From Flavicella sp037132785 (GTDB lineage Bacteria; Bacteroidota; Bacteroidia; Flavobacteriales; Flavobacteriaceae): a stretch of DNA of 29,880 nt. A program made the translations under genes and the position numbers. Every line of letters begins with the position of its first letter. Positions within the stretch are counted from its first letter, which is position 1. A model generated the notes under the pieces. That model had not been told where the DNA came from and did no database searches. It worked only from the letters and a program-made list of their open reading frames with translations. The stretch covers positions 1 through 29,880 of the forward strand of contig NZ_JBAHZZ010000096.1 of the NCBI RefSeq assembly GCF_037132785.1, in the 5' to 3' direction. Shown in pieces: positions 25,319-29,880 of the stretch.

Positions 25319-27112
25319 TTATTTTTTCTCTATATAAACATAATTAGCAGGATACACCCTACCAAGTTCATCAATCAATTGTGCTTCCATATCATATTTC
25401 CCAGCAGGAATTTTTCCTTTAAATGTAACCTCATCGGCTCCTTTTTTAATATCTAAAGTTTTAGAAATATTAGCAACATATAAAAATGCTTTTTTCATGT
25501 CAGATTTCACACTTGCTGGGGAAGTTTTATCCAAAATAATCGCTTTTTCCTGAGCAGGAAAAGTTGCATTTATAGCCAAATTACTTTCTCTAGGAAATCT
25601 ACGTAGACTTATAGTATACTCACCATCTTCTACAAACTCAATTTTCCACTTACCAGAAGATTGCTCTGGTACTCTTGCTCCATCTTGATGCCATGAAGAG
25701 GCATATTTACCAACAATCATATCGTGCGCAGAAATTCGACTAGGATTTTCCTTTTCGGATCCCACTTTGATATATGCATATTTTTGGTTCACCTCCTCAT
25801 CTACAAAAGACTTCCACCATTTTTCATAACCTACAGACATGCGACTGGCAACTTCGGGATAATCTTTAATTACATTATTTTCTTGTCCTAAATCGATACG
25901 CATATCGTAAAGTTTATTTCCATCAACCAAACGCCAATTATCATCCATAACAGTATACTTCCTGTACTTGATTAAGTTCTGTTCTCTCTGAGTGTCCATA
26001 TATAAAATCCTATTTTCCCATTCAGGATTTTCATTTACTAATAAAGGTTTTAAACTTTTTCCATCTAATTCTTTAATCGGGTTAAAGTCTAGACCTAATA
26101 AATCCACAAAGGTTGGTAACAAATCATAATGTGCTACTAGATGATCTATGTCTTTCCCTCCTGTAAGTTGCCCATCTGGCCATCTGATATAGAGAGGAAC
26201 TCTATGACCTCCATCATATTGACTTCCCTTTCCTCCTCTCAATCCAGCATTATAAACACTTCTACCAGCAGCAGTTCCGTTATCTGAAGTATAAATAAGA
26301 ATGGTATTATCTGCTATTCCTAAGTCATCTAATTTATCTTCAAGCTTTTTAAAATTCTCGTCTATATTGGTAATCATTCCATAAAATCTTAAAGCTCTAG
26401 GATGTATCCCTTGATATTCATCTACTGGATACATATCAATATATTTTTCAGGAACGTTATAAGGTGAATGAGGTGCATTAGTAGATATATAACAGAAAAA
26501 AGGATTATCTTTGTTCTTTTCTATAAAACCCAAAGCTTCAGAAAAGAAAACATCTGTACAATATCCATTATACTTTTCAGTAACTCCATTATGCCAATAA
26601 GTGTCATCAAAGTAATCATTCCCCCAATAATCAGGACCTTGACCTATACCTCCTCCACCAAGTCTAAGAACTTCATGAAACCCTCTATCTTCAGGACGAT
26701 ACGGATAATTATCTCCTAAATGCCATTTTCCAAACATCGCATTTGTATATCCATTTTGAGCAAATATTTGAGGTAGAATAACCTCATCTTCAAACAAAAT
26801 AGATCGTCCATTTATCGTATGAAATACATTTACTCGGTTGCAATGCCTCCCCGACATTAAAGAGCCTCTAGTTGGCGCACAAGTAGTTGACACATGATAA
26901 TTCGTAAAACGTACTGCTTGACTATAAAAAGCATCAATATTTGGCGTTTTTATATAAGGATTTCCTTCACAAGCAAGATCACCTTTACCCTGATCGTCTG
27001 TAATTACAATAATTACATTTGGTTTTTGTTTTAAGGCTAATTTATTTTGACCAAAGAATAGTCCAATATTACCAAGAATTACAAAAATTAACAACCAGCT
27101 TCTTTTTTCCAT
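25319..27112 (-). CDS. Secreted S1 sulfatase (CAPTR type), paralogue A
   Basis: A 597-residue S1 sulfatase. The N-terminus has a hydrophobic signal segment (about 6-20, LLIFVILGNIGLFFG) without a lipobox. The metal motif ITDDQGKGD is at 37-45. The formylglycine site is C78 in CAPTR, then GSLMSGRH. GKWHLGDNYPYRPED and YTSDNGTAAG follow as family landmarks. A C-terminal extension of about 120 residues (from around 475) looks like an all-beta domain. It is colinear with the next sulfatase upstream, sharing HTINGRS, GGGGIGQ and NDYFDD blocks, so the two are tandem paralogues. The likely role is removing sulfate from an algal or host polysaccharide in the periplasm. Confidence 0.92.
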   Translation of the reverse strand: MEKRSWLLIFVILGNIGLFFGQNKLALKQKPNVIIVITDDQGKGDLACEGNPYIKTPNIDAFYSQAVRFTNYHVSTTCAPTRGSLMSGRHCNRVNVFHTINGRSILFEDEVILPQIFAQNGYTNAMFGKWHLGDNYPYRPEDRGFHEVLRLGGGGIGQGPDYWGNDYFDDTYWHNGVTEKYNGYCTDVFFSEALGFIEKNKDNPFFCYISTNAPHSPYNVPEKYIDMYPVDEYQGIHPRALRFYGMITNIDENFKKLEDKLDDLGIADNTILIYTSDNGTAAGRSVYNAGLRGGKGSQYDGGHRVPLYIRWPDGQLTGGKDIDHLVAHYDLLPTFVDLLGLDFNPIKELDGKSLKPLLVNENPEWENRILYMDTQREQNLIKYRKYTVMDDNWRLVDGNKLYDMRIDLGQENNVIKDYPEVASRMSVGYEKWWKSFVDEEVNQKYAYIKVGSEKENPSRISAHDMIVGKYASSWHQDGARVPEQSSGKWKIEFVEDGEYTISLRRFPRESNLAINATFPAQEKAIILDKTSPASVKSDMKKAFLYVANISKTLDIKKGADEVTFKGKIPAGKYDMEAQLIDELGRVYPANYVYIEKK

Positions 27113-27328
27113 TTTTATTTAATTTATATTCTTAAAATCTCATCTTAATTATTACTTGGTTTAATTCCATAACCTGTATGGGTTATTGTGATTTTTCATT
27201 TGTTCTAGTAACAATGCTTTCATTTTGATGACTTTTTTATTTTAAGTTTTCTCTTTACAACTTGTAAAACAAAACCAATTATTAAAAGTTGCTTTATCAA
27301 ACTATGCAGACTACTTTATATTAAATTA
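27113..27328. other. Spacer between paralogous sulfatases with two small palindromes
   Basis: The 216-bp gap holds ATAACC-N6-GGTTAT (27169-27186) and TTTACAA-C-TTGTAAA (27254-27268). Neither has a T run. They may be binding sites or chance, and I see no TAnnTTTG promoter match on the minus strand. Confidence 0.3.
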
Positions 27329-29164
27329 TTATTTTGCAGGATTCATTTTTTCAACCGATACAAAATAAGCCCCTAATTCCTTTTTATTATCCAAAGTAAA
27401 CCATGTTTGAAGTTGTGTTTCACCTTTTGTTAATTTCACAGTAAACTCAACAAATTCTGCTTCAGGATTCACAGTGCTTACTTGTTCAATACCTTGAATA
27501 CTAATTCTAGCTTTATTAATACTTAACGATTTGCCTGGTTTACTAGCAGTTACACTTGTATTAGGTAAAGCAGGACGAATAGGTGCTTTCGCATTTAAAG
27601 CTAAATGTGTTTCTTCTGGCCAACGTCGAAGCTTTAATTTGTAAATTCCGCTTTCTGCTATTTTCAACATCCAATAACCATTGTCTATATAGCCAGTTCT
27701 TATATGTCTTTGATGCCAAGGACTTGCTTCACTTTCGGTGTGCCAATCATGACAATACAACTTTACAGGATTTTCTGCTTTATGACCTATGTATATATAT
27801 GGCTGATCCTTATAACTTGGAGATATCTCTTTCCACCAAGCATCATATGCTATTTTTAACTCAGTCATTTTTTCTGGATGCTGATCAGCTATATTTGTTC
27901 TTTGCTCAGGGTCTGTTTTTAAATCATACAATTCAATTCCGTCAATCAATCTCCAACTACCTTGCATTAAAGATGTTCTCCTCCAAGGTTCTGGAACTTC
28001 AACACGCTGTGAGTTTACAATCACAATTCTGTCTTCAAACTCCGTATTGTCTCCATTTATTAATGGCACTAAACTCTGACCATCAAATTTAATATCTGAA
28101 CTAACTTTTAACTTACATAAATCTACAAGTGTTGGCAATATATCATAATTTGCTGTTAAATCGTCAATGTCTTTACCAACGGTGATGCCACCGTCTTTCC
28201 AATGAATAAAAAGAGGTACTCGATGACCTCCTTCATATTTACTTGCCTTGATTCCTCGCATTCCAGCATTATAGCCTTTTGTAACAAAACCGTCCAATCT
28301 ATGTCCTTCAACTTTAGCTCCTTGAGCTGTACCATTATCAGTGGTAAAAATCAATATAGTATTGTCTAATAATTTACTAGTTCTTAAATAATCTACTAGT
28401 TTACCAATGTTTTCATCTATGTTGGCAATCATCCCATAAAAAGGAGGATAATGAATATTTTCATTATCCATATAAGGTTCTATATACTTATTTTCTACAA
28501 AATAAGGAGAGTGCGCTGCATTCGTTGGTAAATAGCAAAAGAATGGCTCATCCTTATTTGACTCTATGAACTTTATAGCTTCAGAAAACCAGATATTTGT
28601 ACAATAACCTTCATGTTTTTCAAGCTTACCGTTATGAATATACATATCATCAAAATAATCATTATCAAAATAATCCATCGTCTGTCCCATACCACCACCT
28701 CCATGGCTTAAAACCTCATCAAACCCTTTATCTTCAGGTCGGAATGGATAATTATCTCCCAAATGCCATTTTCCAAACATAGACGTTTTGTATCCATTTT
28801 CTTTGAAAATTTGAGCCATTGTAGTTTCTCTTTCTAACAGTAACGAACGTCCGTTAACCGTATGCCAGACCCCTGTTCTGTTATTATGGTGCCCAGTCAA
28901 TAAAGCCGCTCTAGTTGGAGCACATGTAGGGCTTACATGATAATCGGTAAATCTTGCACTAATTCCATGAAGCTCATCAATATTTGGAGTTTTTATATAT
29001 TTATTACCTAAGGCAGCAATATCACCATAACCTTGATCATCCACCAAAATAAGGATAACGTTAGGTTTCGCTTCTTTTTCTGTAGTCTTATTTTTTTCAG
29101 ATTTACAAGATGTAAATATTAGTGTACTTATTAATATTCCAATATAGAATGTGTAAGGCTTCAT
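27329..29164 (-). CDS. S1 sulfatase lipoprotein (CAPTR type), paralogue B
   Basis: A 611-residue S1 sulfatase with a lipoprotein signal peptide: a hydrophobic core at about 5-17 and a lipobox ending FTSC, so C20 would be lipidated. The following KSEK residues are charged, possibly a surface-export signal of the kind known in Bacteroidota. The metal motif VDDQGYGD is at 41-48, and the formylglycine cysteine is C81 in CAPTR. GKWHLGDNYPFRPED and FTTDNGTAQG follow. It has the same C-terminal beta extension as its paralogue. It is the first gene of the sulfatase run. No maturase, SusC/D genes or glycoside hydrolases are seen beside it, so the polysaccharide target is unknown. Confidence 0.93.
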   Translation of the reverse strand: MKPYTFYIGILISTLIFTSCKSEKNKTTEKEAKPNVILILVDDQGYGDIAALGNKYIKTPNIDELHGISARFTDYHVSPTCAPTRAALLTGHHNNRTGVWHTVNGRSLLLERETTMAQIFKENGYKTSMFGKWHLGDNYPFRPEDKGFDEVLSHGGGGMGQTMDYFDNDYFDDMYIHNGKLEKHEGYCTNIWFSEAIKFIESNKDEPFFCYLPTNAAHSPYFVENKYIEPYMDNENIHYPPFYGMIANIDENIGKLVDYLRTSKLLDNTILIFTTDNGTAQGAKVEGHRLDGFVTKGYNAGMRGIKASKYEGGHRVPLFIHWKDGGITVGKDIDDLTANYDILPTLVDLCKLKVSSDIKFDGQSLVPLINGDNTEFEDRIVIVNSQRVEVPEPWRRTSLMQGSWRLIDGIELYDLKTDPEQRTNIADQHPEKMTELKIAYDAWWKEISPSYKDQPYIYIGHKAENPVKLYCHDWHTESEASPWHQRHIRTGYIDNGYWMLKIAESGIYKLKLRRWPEETHLALNAKAPIRPALPNTSVTASKPGKSLSINKARISIQGIEQVSTVNPEAEFVEFTVKLTKGETQLQTWFTLDNKKELGAYFVSVEKMNPAK

Positions 29165-29519
29165 TTTTATATATTTAATTTATACCGTTGTAATTAGTGC
29201 GTTTTTTTATAAACTAATATCGACAATATATTATTTTTATTTAACACTATAAAAGTATTACATTTATAATAACATTACTATAAATTATCATCCCAACACT
29301 ATAAATCATATGTCTATATGAAAAAATAAATCTACAATTTTATTTCTCAACTTAGCATCTGCAAAGTATTGAAATTCCATAATTTAGGATTTCAAAAAAC
29401 ATTCTTTTATTTTTTTGTTGAAATGGTTTTATAAATCACATTGTTTTTATACCAATTTGACATTTAAATCGATATTACTTCTCAATTTCGGTGTAATGTA
29501 ATTATTATTTTCAAACATT
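29165..29519. other. AT-rich gene-free stretch upstream of the sulfatases
   Basis: About 355 bases without a gene. An 11-bp direct repeat AACACTATAAA occurs at 29243-29253 and 29295-29305. I find no exact TAnnTTTG promoter on the minus strand. The sulfatase promoter should lie here, or transcription enters from the insertion element side. Confidence 0.45.
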
Positions 29520-29539
29520 AGTGTCCGCTAAACATTTTT

Positions 29540-29573
29540 AAAAGTGGGATTTCCTTACAGGATTTCCCACTTT
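29540..29573. repeat. Inverted repeat over the transposase start
   Basis: AAAGTGGGA and TCCCACTTT form a perfect 9-bp stem with an inner TCCT/AGGA stem. The GTG proposed as the transposase start (29544) lies in the left arm. Just upstream, TAGTGTCCGCTAAAC (about 29519-29533) may be the terminal sequence of the element. Confidence 0.5.
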
Positions 29574-29880
29574 AGTGGAACTCCAATAATTAAGCAAGTT
29601 TTAAAATTCATTTTACCCACCGATATTTCTCGGACAGCCAAAACCTTCAATAGTGATAGATATTACAAAACCTTTAAAACTTACGAGCATTTAGTAACAA
29701 TGCTATACGTTACAATGAGTGATGTATCCTCGCTTAGATAACTTTCTACAGTTTTACTTGCTTGTGAAGGGCGCATCAGTCATTTAAACCTAAACCATTT
29801 CCCAAAACGAAGTACCTTATCAGATGCCAACGCAAAAAGATCTAGCGAAGTCTTTGGTGCTATCTATGCCAAATTATTTA
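29544..29880 (+). pseudogene. IS4-family transposase, 5' part, with internal stop
   Basis: The frame reads HFSGTPIIKQVLKFILP, then SDRYYKTFKTYEHLVTMLY, SSLR, a TAA (29739-29741), then LSTVLLACEGRISHLNLNH and KRSTLSDANAKRSSEVF. This is the N-terminal region of IS4-type transposases with a DUF4372-like leader domain, continuous in one frame except for the stop. At the stop, relatives as I recall them usually have Glu (SLRE), and GAA to TAA is a single-base change. The catalytic domain lies beyond the right edge. The start is uncertain: GTG at 29544 is the only conventional start after the in-frame TAA at 29529. The element is probably inactive unless the stop is suppressed. Confidence 0.8.

Noticed and set aside
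27583..28092. A 169-residue open frame on the plus strand
   Set aside because: It lies wholly opposite the lipoprotein sulfatase gene, has no recognisable domain and has the Leu/Ser/Phe-rich look of an antisense shadow.
1..29880. CRISPR array, prophage or toxin-antitoxin system
   Set aside because: No regularly spaced repeats, no phage structural or integrase genes, and no small paired genes with such motifs were seen.

Overview
The window looks like chromosome of a low-GC marine member of the Flavobacteriaceae (Bacteroidota). The evidence is the flavobacterial form of the division and cell wall (dcw) cluster, including an FtsZ with a very long acidic linker, an FtsI with a C-terminal PASTA domain and a short FtsL. 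Promoters have TAnnTTTG-type -7 boxes, Shine-Dalgarno sequences are scarce, and there is a run of secreted sulfatases of the kind used on algal polysaccharides. The genus cannot be fixed from the sequence alone.

Left edge (1-1017): a decayed ISAs1-type transposase fragment runs off the window. It is followed by a small cupin gene with an Fnr/Crp-like palindrome upstream, a gene-free stretch, and a tRNA-Arg(TCG) with a strong terminator.

Dcw block (1030-17299, all on the minus strand, read right to left): mraZ, rsmH, ftsL-like, ftsI, murE, mraY, murD, ftsW, murG, murC, ftsQ, ftsA, ftsZ, then a yqeY-like gene and the tRNA. Gaps within the block are mostly 1-40 nt and some genes overlap, so it should behave as one long operon. 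It makes the cytoplasmic and lipid-linked peptidoglycan precursors (MurC/D/E, MraY, MurG), polymerises and cross-links them at the septum (FtsW, FtsI), and builds the divisome (FtsZ, FtsA, FtsQ, FtsL). MurE carries DNPR, pointing to meso-diaminopimelate peptidoglycan. murF, murB and ddl are not here. Three GTGG boxes spaced exactly 10 bp lie just upstream of a -7 box before mraZ and look like the MraZ self-regulatory operator.

Divergent plus-strand block (17523-19671): an alpha/beta hydrolase with its own promoter and terminator, then the ribosome-assembly GTPase engB and an RluA-family pseudouridine synthase that starts with TTG. The synthase overlaps tail to tail with ilvA.

Minus-strand metabolic block (19653-23616): ilvA (threonine ammonia-lyase), ilvC (ketol-acid reductoisomerase) and a GreA/GreB-like protein. 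No ilvD/ilvB/ilvN lies next to ilvC.

Sulfatase block (23666-29164, minus): three formylglycine-type S1 sulfatases, two of them clear paralogues with different export signals (one lipoprotein, one ordinary signal peptide). No sulfatase-maturing enzyme, SusC/D pair or glycoside hydrolase is visible in the window.

Right edge (about 29520-29880): the 5' part of an IS4-family transposase with an in-frame stop codon. I found no CRISPR array, phage genes or clearly new multi-gene system. The best leads are the mraZ operator-promoter arrangement, the sulfatase trio beside insertion-sequence debris, the separated ilv genes and the Gre-like protein.
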